NCBI GenBank assembly: GCA_021234155.1 | Contig: JAJEKV010000049.1 | Span: 7,041,427-7,105,426 of the forward strand | Length of the DNA: 64,000 nucleotides | From: Isoetes taiwanensis | Taxonomy: Eukaryota > Streptophyta > Lycopodiopsida > Isoetales > Isoetaceae | Direction: 5' to 3' | In this document: piece after piece, positions 25,744 to 36,119 of the stretch | Layout: every line of letters begins with the position of its first letter | Numbering within the stretch: the first letter of the stretch is position 1 | The notes under the pieces: generated by a model | What the model was told of the DNA's origin: nothing | Databases searched by the model: none | The model's input: the letters and a program-made list of their open reading frames with translations, nothing else | Program-made: the position numbers and the translations under genes

Positions 25744-26345
25744 CTACCATTGAGCTGCAGCTTTTTCAACAATACAAAAAGACACACCCTGAATACCCTG
25801 TTTCTTAAAAGTTTTCGAGAAGTTGAATCCTCTTTATGTAAAGAAAGTATCAGAAAGAGAAAGCTATTGTTGCATGTATTATATGAAGTTGGAGTATGCC
25901 AGAGTAGGCCTAAATGCTTTAAGATCAGTGAAAACTGGATTTCATGGTGAAGAGTGCAAGTCATGTTGTGAGGTTTGTGGACCTGGTGAGAAGTACCTGG
26001 CCAAACCAACACACATATGACTCAAGCACTGAGCTTTGGAGGGTTGTGGTTTGCAACAAGAGCGAGGGTGAAGAATGGTATAAACATAACGGCTTGATGC
26101 AAAAATGTCAGAGCTGTGGTATACAACATCTTCCTATATGTCTAAAAGAAAGGGAGGATCATGAGTTCTTGTTTGAATGGAAAATGTTTGGAATGGTAAA
26201 AGAACCAAAGCCAGTTCTTAGATTGTCTTACAAGAGAATGGCAGTGTGTCTTCATGAACCTACGCGAAAACAAGGAAAATACTTGGAAAATACGCAAGGA
26301 ATACGGAGTAAATATGCCAAGATCGGTGAAGAATCTAATATATGA
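25744..26345 (+). pseudogene. Transposase-like protein fragment, copy 3
   Basis: The plus strand encodes LFQQYKKTHPEYPV, then LNPLYVKKVSERESYCCMYY with MKLEYARVGLNALRS, then CKSCCEVCG, and after a frame change ELWRVVVC with CQSCGIQHLPICLKE and FEWKMFGMV. The C-x-C/M-Y-H/Y, then K-x-E-Y-x3-G-L pattern is shared with the decayed minus-strand copy near 17.85 kb, so both derive from one protein family. Frame changes and the lack of later domains make it a pseudogene. It lies between an LTR-like sequence and inverted copies of the same LTR, which suggests rearrangement. Confidence 0.5.
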
Positions 26346-26411
26346 AGAAGAATCAAGGGTACAATGGCGCAGGAACACGAGATATGCCCAGAAGGCTCAA
26401 GACTGACGTTG

Positions 26412-26800
26412 AACCAGAATGGTTCGACAAGAAGGAGGTGCCTCCTTATATATCTAGGCCGACAATCAGGATCGCGCCACTCCAATAGATGAGATCATGC
26501 CAAGTGTCGCGCATGCGTGTAGATTCTAGAATATTCTAGAACCTTCTAGAAATAGCTAACAGGGGCAGCTATTTTAAAATATATTGGGTTTGAGAATGTC
26601 GCCTAGATATATAAGAAGGAGGTGCCTCCTTGTATATCTAGGCCGACGGCCAGGATCGCGCCACTCTAATGGATGAGATCTCGCCAAATGTCGCGAATTT
26701 GCGGACCCTATCTTAGAAATGACAAAAATAGGAAAATAGCTAATAGGGGCAGCTATTTAAAATATATTGGGTTTGAGAATGTTTGGTCCATTATTAGATT
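26412..26800 (-). repeat. Two direct copies of inverted LTR-like sequence
   Basis: About 26430-26605 and 26610-26790 are direct copies sharing GGAGGTGCCTCCTT, ATCTAGGCCGAC, GATCGCGCCACTC, GGGGCAGCTATTT and ATATTGGGTTTGAGAATGT. Both are reverse complements of the LTR-like region at 25.2-25.33 kb. This could be tandem duplication of a solo LTR fragment. Confidence 0.7.
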
Positions 26801-27296
26801 TTCCTCATTTTGTTCAATAGCTTTGCAATTATCTATTTGGAAGAGTAATTTTTAGGCTTGAAAATAGCCATCAGTGCTACATGTTCCAAGTGCAGACGAC
26901 CAAAACTTAGCCTCCAAAATAGAAACTCTTTAAGAACCTAGCATCTCACAAGGTTTATGTTTCTGAGGCCAAAATGTGGTTATTTTCATGGATAACTCTG
27001 TGCAGAACCTCTAAATATGCCAGGCTCAGAATGGTGATATGACTTCGCCAAGTCATCTAGAATGGCGAAATTACCCTAGGGAGCAAGTTATACGATCATT
27101 TTTGCAAAAGAAAGAAATATCTATGCCCTACATGGCAGTATTCAGCATCCACATCTTAGGCCAATTGACTACGAGTGTGCTGGACATGAGCTAGTTTGGC
27201 AGGAGAGGTAGTCTTCTGGCCACGAAACTTGGTCTCTAGGGCAATGTCAATGTTCTGAGTCCAAAGGCAGAGCCAAATTATGGTTCCAGAGAGGGG
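26800..27296. other. Unassigned stretch
   Basis: I see no supported gene or repeat. It abuts the left copy of the large direct repeat at about 27297. Confidence 0.3.
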
Positions 27297-28120
27297 ACAT
27301 TGCCCGTCTGTCCCCAGGCCTTGGGGAGAGGACTTTTGGGGCAAGCAACCTTCGGAGGGTTTCTAGGGTACGTGCTCTGGCATCAACACCCTCCCTCTAC
27401 ATCAAGACAGGACGCAAGGTCCTGGTCGAATCTGACAAAGATAGGGCCTCCGAAATGTAAACCCTGTCACAGTGTGGGAATTTGACACCCCAGAGGGTGT
27501 CAAAAGCAAAAAAATGTGTCAAAGAGACATCTTCCGTAGAGAAAATGTGTCAAAAAAGAATTTATAGTTTGATAAAATGCGTCAAAAGAGACTTTAAAAA
27601 ATTTTAAATGTGTCATTTGACACATTTAAGACTATTAAGTGTGTCAAAAAAAATTAGGGCCACAAATATACAAGAGTTAGTCTGTATAAGGCTTAATGTA
27701 TGTGTATACTTAATAATGCTACCAAATTTGAATTCAAGTTATTTATGCTCAAAAAATTATGCCATATGATAAAATTTCCCTTAATTCAAATTTCCCTTAT
27801 TTAGAATAACATGTTTCCTCCCCATTTCGATTTCATTTAGTTAGAATGTTTTTGCAATCAGAATGCCCTCTCCTCTCATCGGATTTTTCTACAAACGGCC
27901 TACCATGGATCTCATTTATTAATTTCTTTGTCAGGCAATCCTTATGAGGTTGTTGATTGGCATGAGATCTATAACATTTGGCTCCATGAGCAAGGTAAAA
28001 CAAGAAGAATTAATATTCAATAGACTTTATATATTTACGTAAACTTATCTTTCATTATATTTATTGAGAGGCTAATCTTTGGGCGGCTAACTTGAGCGGC
28101 TAACGGGGGTGGCTTTTCGT

Positions 28121-28669
28121 ATGACCAGAAAGAAGAACGGTTCCCCCTCTAAGGGAGAACCAAGAGAAGATGACGACATGTACAGGATGCTGAAGGAGAT
28201 TAGAGAGGAGATGGCTCAATTGCGAACACTAGTACTGGATCTGGGGAATCAGAATCGGGAATTGATAGCACAGAATTTGGAACTCAAATCTCTTTTGCCG
28301 AAAACCTCATATGAGGAACCATCTAGGTTGCAAGACACTATTGATGGCCTGCAATCTCAATTTGCGGCTGTAGTAGAGAATGCAACTAAGACACAGATGG
28401 ACTTGCATCATCAACGTATCTCAGCAGAGAGGTTGGATGAACAGACTAGAATGAAAAATCTGAAAATCTCAGGACTACCAGAACATGAAAATGAAGATAC
28501 AAACCAGGTCCTAGCACAATTTTTCAAGGAGGACATGCACCTACATGAACCTCAAGTCATTCACGGAGGGAGACTCCAGAAGGTGCCAGGTTTTAACGGA
28601 CCAATTCTAGTTAAATTTAGCAATCGAGGAAGCCCCCAAAGGGGTTCTACAAAACGAGAGGAGCATTGA
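28121..28669 (+). CDS. LINE ORF1-like protein
   Basis: About 180 residues from the ATG at 28121. Residues about 20-110 are heptad-rich and likely coiled coil (MLKEIREEMAQLRTLVLDLG). They are followed by RMKNLKISGLPE, which resembles the start of the RRM-like domain of L1-type ORF1 proteins, then LAQFFKEDM. ORF1 proteins bind the element's RNA as trimers. The frame ends at 28669, soon after the RRM-like block, so the C-terminal part is probably lost or frameshifted. Confidence 0.7.
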   Translation: MTRKKNGSPSKGEPREDDDMYRMLKEIREEMAQLRTLVLDLGNQNRELIAQNLELKSLLPKTSYEEPSRLQDTIDGLQSQFAAVVENATKTQMDLHHQRISAERLDEQTRMKNLKISGLPEHENEDTNQVLAQFFKEDMHLHEPQVIHGGRLQKVPGFNGPILVKFSNRGSPQRGSTKREEH

Positions 28670-28857
28670 AAGGTCAAAAGATCCGATTGATATAGATCTA
28701 ACTCCTACTCGAGTTGGAGATCGAGAAAAAGAGAATGGGCAAAAGTAAAAGAGGCTAGAAACGTAAGGATTTGTGGCATATCTAGATAGAGAAGGGGAAG
28801 GCGTAGTAACAAAACAGAAGAAAACATAGGGACTTGGGACCTTGAGATTCCCCGGCC

Positions 28858-29572
28858 ATGGAACATACATGGTCTTTCACAAGAAAAGGTTGTCGCGAAA
28901 GCATGGATGTGCTTTGTGCACAATGGATGTCTTCGCTCTTCCTTGAGACATGGGAGCATCAAACCAGGCCACTCCCATTACATACCAGGTTTCATAATTA
29001 TAGACTCGCTTTGGAACATAAGGGAACATGGAGTAGGGACGAGGATACTGGAAGCCCTGGCAAAGATATGCTTTGGACGTAAGTTGCCAAACACATAAAA
29101 GTAGTGGCAAAGCATGAGTATAAACAACACATGTGGCTGCAAGTAGAGTTGGAGAACCCGAAAGTGTACTTAGCTACCCGTTACTATGCCCCTTTAAACA
29201 TGACGGTCTATAATCAAGCAGGTCTAGATAGAGACAATCCGCTGCACGTTCTTAACAAAGAAGCCTTAATATACAAGGATACAGGAGAATTGCTAGTTGT
29301 CGGTGATTTCAATGCAAGAACAACAGTGGCTGCAACCGTATCATACATACAAGAGGGAGATCCACTCTTGTTGGAAGAAGATGATAAAAGTTTTAGACGC
29401 CACTCCACGGATCAGGTAAGAAATGCAATGGGAGACAAGCTGCTTGTCTTTGGCACTGCATGTGGTCTCAAGATCATAAACGGCATAGAGCAATATAAAC
29501 AAACAAATTCCAAAGACCGTGCATTACTCCGATGGGAGAAAGTATTGTAGATTACCTGCTAACATCACCATG
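28858..29572 (+). pseudogene. LINE ORF2, apurinic-type endonuclease region
   Basis: SLFLETWEHQ near 28940 matches the L-x-E-T-W motif, VVGDFNART near 29300 the G-D-F-N motif, and ESDHIGL at about 29618 the terminal S-D-H motif of LINE endonucleases, which nick the target DNA. The reading frame changes between 28858-29082, 29104-29550 and 29532 onwards, so the domain is split over three frames. Confidence 0.8.
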
Positions 29573-30974
29573 TAGTGATTTGCTGCAACATTTTGAGTTC
29601 AAAGATAAATTGCCAGAATCAGATCACATTGGTCTGAGCTTTGAATTGAAGGGAAGATTAAATGTGGCGGAAGCCCCTGTCCGTTTCAAACCTAGGCTGA
29701 AATTGGACTATGTTAAGAGAGACTCTTTTCAAAAACGAATGGACCAGGTATTAAATCACATCGAATGGCAGGGGAAGTTAGGCGTAGACTCTCTCTTACT
29801 CACAGATATCATAATGAAAGAAGCAGGGCAATGCTTTGGGTACACAAGACCCAGGAAGGCAGGCGTCCCATGCAACACATGGTGGGACACAGAATGCTCA
29901 ATGGCAAGAGCTCAATTGCCTAAGGGGATCAAGGTGAAACCCAAATGGTATAAGCAGCTAATCAGAAGTAAGAAAAGGGCTTATGAAGTTAAAAGACAAG
30001 AGGAGCTTGAGAGCTGGTTTCACAAGCACCCAAAAACCTTCTGGAATAAGATCCGAGGTCACGTTGATCATCCACAGTTAAAAGAGGAGGATCTCTTGCA
30101 GCTGATAAGGTCCTTATATTATTGTGAAGATGCACCTGGGATGGAAATCATGGAAGTGAATGAAGATATATTTACAATCGCGGAGGTAAGCATGGCCCTG
30201 GAGCATTTGAGAAATGGTAAAGCGGCAGATCTTGAAGGGTTGAGTGTGGAACTGTTAAAGTGGGGTGGAGAAAGACTCTTACAGGTCTTAACCAATCAGA
30301 TGAATGCCGCAGTCAAGGAGAGCCTGCCGAGAGCATGGCGATTGAATAAGGTCGTTCCCGTGCATAAATCAGGTAACAAAACAGATGTTTGTAATTACCG
30401 CACAATAATGGTAGGGAGTATCTATTCTAAATTACTAGGATGCCTGCTGGAACATAAATTGAGCACATGGGCTGATGTGAATGGGAAGAGAGCCTCATGC
30501 CAAGCAGGTTTCAGAAAAATGCACAATACTCTGGATCATTGCCTCACTTTGAGGGTGCTCTTCGAGCAGGCAAAGAGACCAAAGAAGGCACTATTTCTTG
30601 CATTCATTGATTTCTCCAAAGCCTTCGATACAGTACCAAGAGATGGGCTGGGAAATAGAATGAAGGAGATTGGGGTCCCGATCACTCTCATGGGTGCAAA
30701 GATCTCACCAGATAAAGAAGTTATAGCACGATTAGCAGACAATTTGACTGAAGTCCAAAGCACAATAGGGGTGAGACAGGGCTGTCCGCTATCACCCACC
30801 CTTTTTGGGTTATACATAGATGAGCTGCAATCATGGATGGAGAAGGAAAGGACTATGGGAACTCAGCTAGGGGATTATGTGATTCAACTGCTACTTGATT
30901 CACCGATGATTCCACGCCGATGCGTAGCGCATTACACTCCAAAGATGCCTCCAGAGACACACCGCAAACCTTGA
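29532..30974 (+). pseudogene. LINE ORF2 reverse transcriptase
   Basis: A 480-codon open stretch begins within the end of the endonuclease (SDH). The reverse-transcriptase core shows VVPVHKSGNK, ASCQAGFRKMHNTLDH, AFIDFSKAFDTVPR (first catalytic Asp) and VRQGCPLSPTLFGLYIDEL. The catalytic Y-x-D-D block expected near 30890 is not intact: after VIQLLL the frame shifts by a small deletion and continues in another frame with KDASRDT. Loss of the catalytic aspartates makes the copy inactive. Confidence 0.9.
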
Positions 30975-31965
30975 GCGAGTTCTGCATGGCTAAGAAAATG
31001 AAAGTAAACTTGTCTAAATCCAAGATCATGGTGTGTGGTACCACAAACAAACCAGATTTCACATACAATGGAGAAGCATTGGAAACTGTGAGTAACTATA
31101 AATACCTTGGTCTAGATTTCAGCTCAAATTACAAGTGGAAAGAATGCATTAAGAAGTTTAATAGCGTGAGGAAAACAAACTTTATAACGGAATGCTCCGG
31201 CGATGCCGTAAGGCATCATTACAAGATTGGGGGTTGAGAAGATTACTCTTCAAAACTCTGGTCCAAACAGTAATCCTATATGGTGCTCCAATCTGGGGAC
31301 CAGCTCTGTCTAAAGGATTATGGAAGCAGGTTGAGAGTATCCAGAAGCTATTCTTGCAAGAGGAGTTTGGTATTAAGCAGCAAACCCCATATCCTATTAT
31401 GCTAGCAGAAGCGGGTTTACTATCACTTGAGGCAGAAGCACTGATCCAGACCATCACGTTTGTGAACAGATTATTTACTTTGGATGACGATCGGATTCCC
31501 AAAAAGGCAATGGAAGCCTCCATGACTGCGGGCTGGTATAAGGATGCGTTGGACTGGGCTGCAAGCTGGGGTATAAGTAGAATGGATTGGCCTGACTCCG
31601 AAATTGGTGTACAAGACTTGGTGCAATCACTAGCACTGAAGCGGATCTGGGAAGAACCTGGCACTAAGATGTTATATTACATGAAGGAGATAAATCCGAT
31701 GATTGTATATTCGGGGGCCAGGCTTCCACCACACCTGAAGCGGACCATTGCACGGTACCGCACAGGTTTCCATAAGCTCAACATAGAGACGGGCAGATGG
31801 GCAGGTATCCCAAGAGATAACCGGGTTTGTTTGGTATGCACAGATGGAGATATCGAGGATGAGGAGCATGTGTTCTTAACATGCACAGCGTATGCAGAAA
31901 TTAGAGATTCCTTTGGCATCTGTTTTCATAATTTTCATAGCCTCCTCTCTAGGATGTTATCTTAA
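30920..31965 (+). pseudogene. LINE ORF2, post-RT and zinc-knuckle region
   Basis: 30920-31237 continues the thumb region (KMKVNLSKSKIMVCG, YKYLGLDFSSN). After another frame change, 31192-31965 carries TVILYGAPIWGPALSKG and a C-terminal zf-RVT-like motif, CLVCTDGDIEDEEHVFLTC (C-x2-C ... H-x4-C). This is the usual C-terminus of plant LINE ORF2 proteins. The stop is followed by about 100 bases of 3' UTR and the ATT-rich tail. Confidence 0.85.
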
Positions 31966-33906
31966 AAAAGTTGAAACTCATAGATCATTTCTGATTCAAG
32001 TACAATCAAGCATTTAAGTGTAACTGCTGCTCCATGACCTCAAGGTCCTAAGGGGCATGATAATAAATATTATTATTATTATTATTATATAAACTTATCT
32101 TTCATTAGCAAAATTCATTTTGTAATCTTTTTGTTGTAGAATTTCAAATTATTTTCTTCATTTGATAACATAAAAAAAAGTGTGTCAATGGTGTTCACAA
32201 CGCGTCAAATGAGACACAAAAAATTTGGAAGTGTGTCAATTGACACATTCAATTTTAAAAAGCGTGTCATAAGAAATACAATAAATAAGTTGAATTTCCC
32301 ATGCTGCCCTGTCAGTTGCCAGGTTCTAGAAGGGTTTGCATTTTGGGGGTTGAGTTTTGATCTTTTGCACTTGGGACGTGGCCGAGAAGCTGCAGTTGAG
32401 AACGTGATGGGTGCGGCTAGGGTCGGCCTATGGATTTTGGGGCGTTAAATCAGGTAGGGATGGGGGGTGTCAGTGGTCCCACGATCCTCTAGCTACCTAT
32501 GGAACCATCGCGCCCGAGAGATGTAACCTGGAATAGTCTCGTACGGTGATTCTTTGAGATTACGTCTCCCAAAGGCTACAACCACGCCATAGCATGTTCC
32601 AGCCTATCTGCAAAGTGTGCATAGGAGGGGCCGATGGAGAGGACTACTCGAGCCATTGTTCTATGCCAGCCAATGCCACTGTCATGATTCCATCTGTTGT
32701 TATTCGAAAGCCTTGACCGTCAGTTGATCCCCTTGGAATCTGAGCCCGGAGTAGAACCTTCATTTATGGTTGCATTTCCTATATTATTTTGGTATTACGT
32801 TGATGATGCCTTGATGATGGGTGGGCCATTTGTCGGGGTGGAATATTATATATGTTGTGCTACGTGCCAACATGTATATACGCTTTTGCTATATAAGACT
32901 CCCATAGTAGGCGTGGGACGAATGACACCTCCGTGTCCTTCACCTGGACACTTCCCAATCAAAAGTGGTCCGAGTCAGACGGAGGGCCTTTCCATGGTGA
33001 TGGAGGCGCCATGGGAGGAAAATTTCCCGTATTTATATGATGGGAGCATCGTATAGGTTCGGGGAGCATCACACTATATGCCTCTATCCCAACTCCTCCT
33101 CTGCTATGTAGCAATTCCAACAGTGCTCTACCATCACAGAGGGAAAAAGAAGGGAGGGTTTAGGAAAAAAAAGGGTTTTGGAAGGGGGGGGAGGGTGTCA
33201 CAACCGTCGATCTCCTCAAACAAATTCTAGAACACTCGATCTAAGGCGTGATTGAAAACAAACATATAGTAAAATTTTATAATATAAAGATGTCAAATAC
33301 TTAGATTGAGGCCTTTAGATTGAGGCATATTTCATAGGAGATGCTATGTTAGAAGATCTGGGTCTCTCATGCACGTGTTTGATGGGGTCAAACGCTTACA
33401 TGGCTCTATTTTTTAGCGTTCCCCCGACCATGCTAAACTAGCCGAATACATAGTTCACTTCCATGCTACATACATTACTAATTATATGCTGTTGTCTTGA
33501 CCATGAAGCCTGCATGCCTTCTCCTGCACAAAGAGGCGGCTACACCACGCAAACGGGCCAGGGGAATCGAACCCTTGCACATAACGCGACCCAAAGGCTA
33601 TTCCCATGTGACATGCACATGTAGGCATTCAAAGCATTTGAAGCATTCAAGAAGATGACACACATCATAAGCACACAACAAAACCACACAGAGTTCTTAT
33701 TTTTCTTTAGAGCATTTCCCTTTGCTTATGCCCACACAGACCAGACACTTTTTTTTGCTTTTCCTTATCTGTTCACATCACAAGAAAACAGCACCACCCT
33801 CCTCCATTTTCCAAAGAGAAGGCCCTGCAAGCATCAACAAAAGCAACGCCAAACAAAATCGGAAAAAGCAAGGCTCCACACACAATCTCCACTCATTTTG
33901 GATTCA

Positions 33907-34318
33907 TCACAGCGTTGTCCTTCGGACCAACGCATCAATCCTTCGAAGCTCCCTCAACAGCAGCCCCCTTGCAAGGTTCATATGGGCCCTCAGATGAGCT
34001 CTCTCCTGCGTAGTCACCTCCATGTCCTCCCACTCCATATGCTACACAGCCTCCTCCAGAGTAGCGAACAGCCTGCCCAATTGCATTCGAAAGAGCCGAA
34101 TAGATGCAGCAATGGATTCCACAAGACTGTTCATGTTCACAAGACCAGACAAAACTTCTAATGCCACTTGCACCCTCTCTCGAGAGGCGGAGAAAGCCAT
34201 AGGAGAGGGAATGGTCTTCGAAATGAGGGTTTCAACAATAGTCCTCCGAGCAGTCGGCCTCTCTGGAAGAGTGGCAGGTAGCTCCTCATCGTTATCAACA
34301 TGAATTAGGCTATACCGT
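33907..34318 (-). pseudogene. Unrecognised coding-like stretch with one stop
   Basis: Read on the minus strand from about 34318 to the TGA at 33907-33909, there are about 135 codons with a single TAG near 34052. The product is Leu/Arg/Glu-rich, with ERPTARRTIVETLISK near the start and ERAHLRAHMNLARGLLLREL near the end, and looks helical. It lies almost exactly in the segment (33724-34315) missing from the right copy of the large repeat. I recognise no family. It could be a decayed retroelement gag-like region or an exon. Confidence 0.35.
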
Positions 34319-34741
34319 TATCAAGGGTAGCCATGGCCAGCCTGCAACCACAACCACAATTATAAGCAGGTCCATCTCAACTGGCCATGTTGCCCTTCCC
34401 TCAGCGACTGCTGCACCAGCCTCCCAAACACACATTCTACACAGGCCATCTCCAATGGAGCCAACGACCCTCCCTACATCACCAAAGCAGAGGGAAAAGG
34501 ACAAAGCCGCACCTGAAGACAGCTAGCAGAGGATAGTCAGATTCACAACAGAGCACAAAATAGATCCTTAAGGTCGCCTCCTGCAGATTCAAATGTGGCA
34601 TAAGCAGCTCTTTACCAAAGATCAGGAACACAAGCACGCTGGCATCTCCCCAAATTTTCTATTTATAAAAACTACATATAAAAACTACAGTTAAAAATAC
34701 TACACAATGTTCTACGTCTAGAAGCCACACTTGAAAACCAC

Positions 34742-35167
34742 GTGTTGTTTCTGGCATTTACGGAACAAAACAATGCATGGTTGTTTAGTGTTATTTTTTT
34801 TGCAGAAACAACAGCGAAAAACTACACGTTGAGCAGATTTTGGGGTTATACTGTGAGATTTAGAGGTGCTGTTGATGCCTGTGAATTTGCTAGTCGTTGG
34901 AATGAAGGTACCAACAACAAGGACATCAAAAGGTATTATGCTTTCATCTGTTGTATTCTGCCGAGCAATCCTATATTGTGCCTCTGGACTATCTGTGAAC
35001 TACAATACTTGTTGTTGTCTCTTTGCAGGTACTTTTGGTTAATTGGAAAGGATGATGTTGATAGGACAGACCGGCTGGACTGTGCCAGGCTGGAAGGGAC
35101 CAAGGAAATACACAGCATCAGGACATACATGTCAAATCAATCACAAGGATGGCTCATAGAGGTTTAA
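34742..35167 (+). CDS. Unrecognised protein with a likely 96-nt intron
   Basis: The coding-like sequence ends in a TAA at 35165-35167. No ATG precedes the conserved-looking part, so the true start is uncertain; a TTTTTTTTGCAG acceptor-like site at about 34805 may mark an exon start. A GT...TTTGCAG interval at 34933-35028 is in frame either way but has intron character, and removing it joins NNKDIKR to YFWLIGKDDVDRTDR. The product has an aromatic/basic stretch (RFWGYTVRFRGAVDACEF) and no domain I recognise. It is the first gene of the unusual cluster, right after the left large repeat. Confidence 0.4.
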   Translation: MLFLAFTEQNNAWLFSVIFFAETTAKNYTLSRFWGYTVRFRGAVDACEFASRWNEGTNNKDIKRYYAFICCILPSNPILCLWTICELQYLLLSLCRYFWLIGKDDVDRTDRLDCARLEGTKEIHSIRTYMSNQSQGWLIEV

Positions 35168-35571
35168 GTTGTTTCTGTGGTATTGGTAAGTGTTTGAAGG
35201 GAAGCTGGTCATCTTGTGTGAACATGCACATGTTGAAGTCATTAGAGTTTTTTTGAGGTCAAATAAGGGCCCTTACTCGATGCCACGTCAAAAAGCTCGC
35301 GGCCAATGGGGAGCCGAGCTTGTACAAAGTTTTTTTACCGAGCCTTGGTTTCGCCATTCCAGGTGTCAACTGCTGGTAGCTTTGGTAATATCCGTGCCTC
35401 TAGCTTCGGGTGTCAGATTACACACGTGGCAATTATGACCGTTAGCTCCCGCCCTCAATTCCCGCTCAGGAGAAGGGAGGAGTCTACGGGCATGTGAAGA
35501 TAAATTTAGGAATTGATCTGTTCATTGCCTTATTCAAGAGCGCCGACAATGTTAAGAAGACCTTGAAGATG

Positions 35572-36048
35572 TTTACAGTTCAACAGTCGGTGGATAGTTT
35601 TTTATATAGTCTATTTCTTGAAGGTTGGAGTGCTCGACTTCACGATGGAGCTGAATCTATTGAATGCAGGATAAGTCGAGACACGGTTCGGTTCAGATAT
35701 TGCATTCGGAAGCAAATGCTGTATGTCACTTTTAAGTATAGGAGATGGCGAAATGTCCGTGAAGGAAGAAAGTACGTCTGGATTCCTGTAGAACAAGATG
35801 ACAATGATGGCACTCATTCCGTTGTCATAGACTTGAACATTCATAAGGATAATCAGCTGTTCAAAAGTCTGAGAGCGGAGAGCGAGTGGTCTCTATTCGA
35901 TGTTCGGCGGCAATTAGAGTTTGAGACTGACTTAAATTTCTTCCATTTTATGATAGACGGCCAGAAGATGGGAAAGCACAGAGAAGAATGCTGTACATTG
36001 GGGTCATGCATGCCACCCAAAGTCATATCTGTATATGAATCTATGTAA
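35572..36048 (+). CDS. Unrecognised protein with ubiquitin-like C-terminus
   Basis: 158 codons from the first ATG (35572); the frame is open further upstream to a GTG at 35494. The N-terminal half is rich in Arg and aromatic residues (VTFKYRRWRNVREGRKYVW). The last 75 residues suggest a beta-grasp: a strand (HSVVIDLNIHKD), a helix (SLFDVRRQLE), a strand and turn (FHFMIDGQKM) and a last strand (KVISVYES). The C-terminus is not Gly-Gly, so conjugation as a free ubiquitin is unlikely. The fold call is inference from pattern only. A palindrome array follows the stop within about 80 bases. Confidence 0.5.
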   Translation, partial: FTVQQSVDSFLYSLFLEGWSARLHDGAESIECRISRDTVRFRYCIRKQMLYVTFKYRRWRNVREGRKYVWIPVEQDDNDGTHSVVIDLNIHKDNQLFKSLRAESEWSLFDVRRQLEFETDLNFFHFMIDGQKMGKHREECCTLGSCMPPKVISVYESM

Positions 36049-36119
36049 TATAAATATAAGTGATAGTTAATTGGAGATCTATTGTATATTAATTGCAAAC
36101 ATTTGCTTTCATTGGAATA

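Larger units (their letters stand above)
28058..32089 (+). mobile_element. LINE retrotransposon, apparently full length
   Basis: It has an ORF1-like gene, then endonuclease, reverse transcriptase and a C-terminal zinc-finger region, and ends in a (TTA/ATT)n tail at 32067-32089. An 18-bp target duplication, TAAACTTATCTTTCATTA, flanks it at 28040-28057 and 32090-32107. ORF2 is broken by frame changes, so the copy is inactive although its ends are intact. It lies inside the hAT element and is therefore younger. Confidence 0.93.
27470..32306. mobile_element. hAT-type DNA element (interrupted by a LINE)
   Basis: The left end reads CAGTGTGGGAATTTGAC. The reverse complement of the right end reads CAGCATGGGAAATTCAAC. 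These are imperfect terminal inverted repeats of hAT type. It is flanked by an 8-bp target duplication, CCCTGTCA, at 27462-27469 and 32307-32314. The paralogous segment near 47132 has a single CCCTGTCA joined straight to GTTGCC, which is the empty site. Subterminal regions carry many GTGTCAAA words (27490-27640, 32175-32275), as expected of transposase-binding repeats. Without the LINE it is about 0.8 kb and has no transposase, so it is non-autonomous. Confidence 0.88.
27297..34656 (+). repeat. Large direct repeat, left copy (interrupted)
   Basis: It matches 46971-48655 in the same orientation. The match covers 27297-27469, then resumes at 32315 after the hAT element, and runs to 34656. The left copy has about 200 bases near 32890-33085 and about 590 bases at 33724-34315 that the right copy lacks. 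The two copies bracket the unusual gene cluster at 34.7-46.5 kb. A tRNA-type B-box sequence, GGGTTCGATTCCC, lies on the minus strand at about 33560, which may mark an included SINE. The repeat may be a segmental duplication or the terminal repeats of a larger element. Confidence 0.8.

Noticed and set aside
32697-33056. 119-codon open frame in the left large repeat
   Set aside because: The right copy keeps only about half of it and no domain is visible; it contains the LTR-like or promoter-like part of the repeat.
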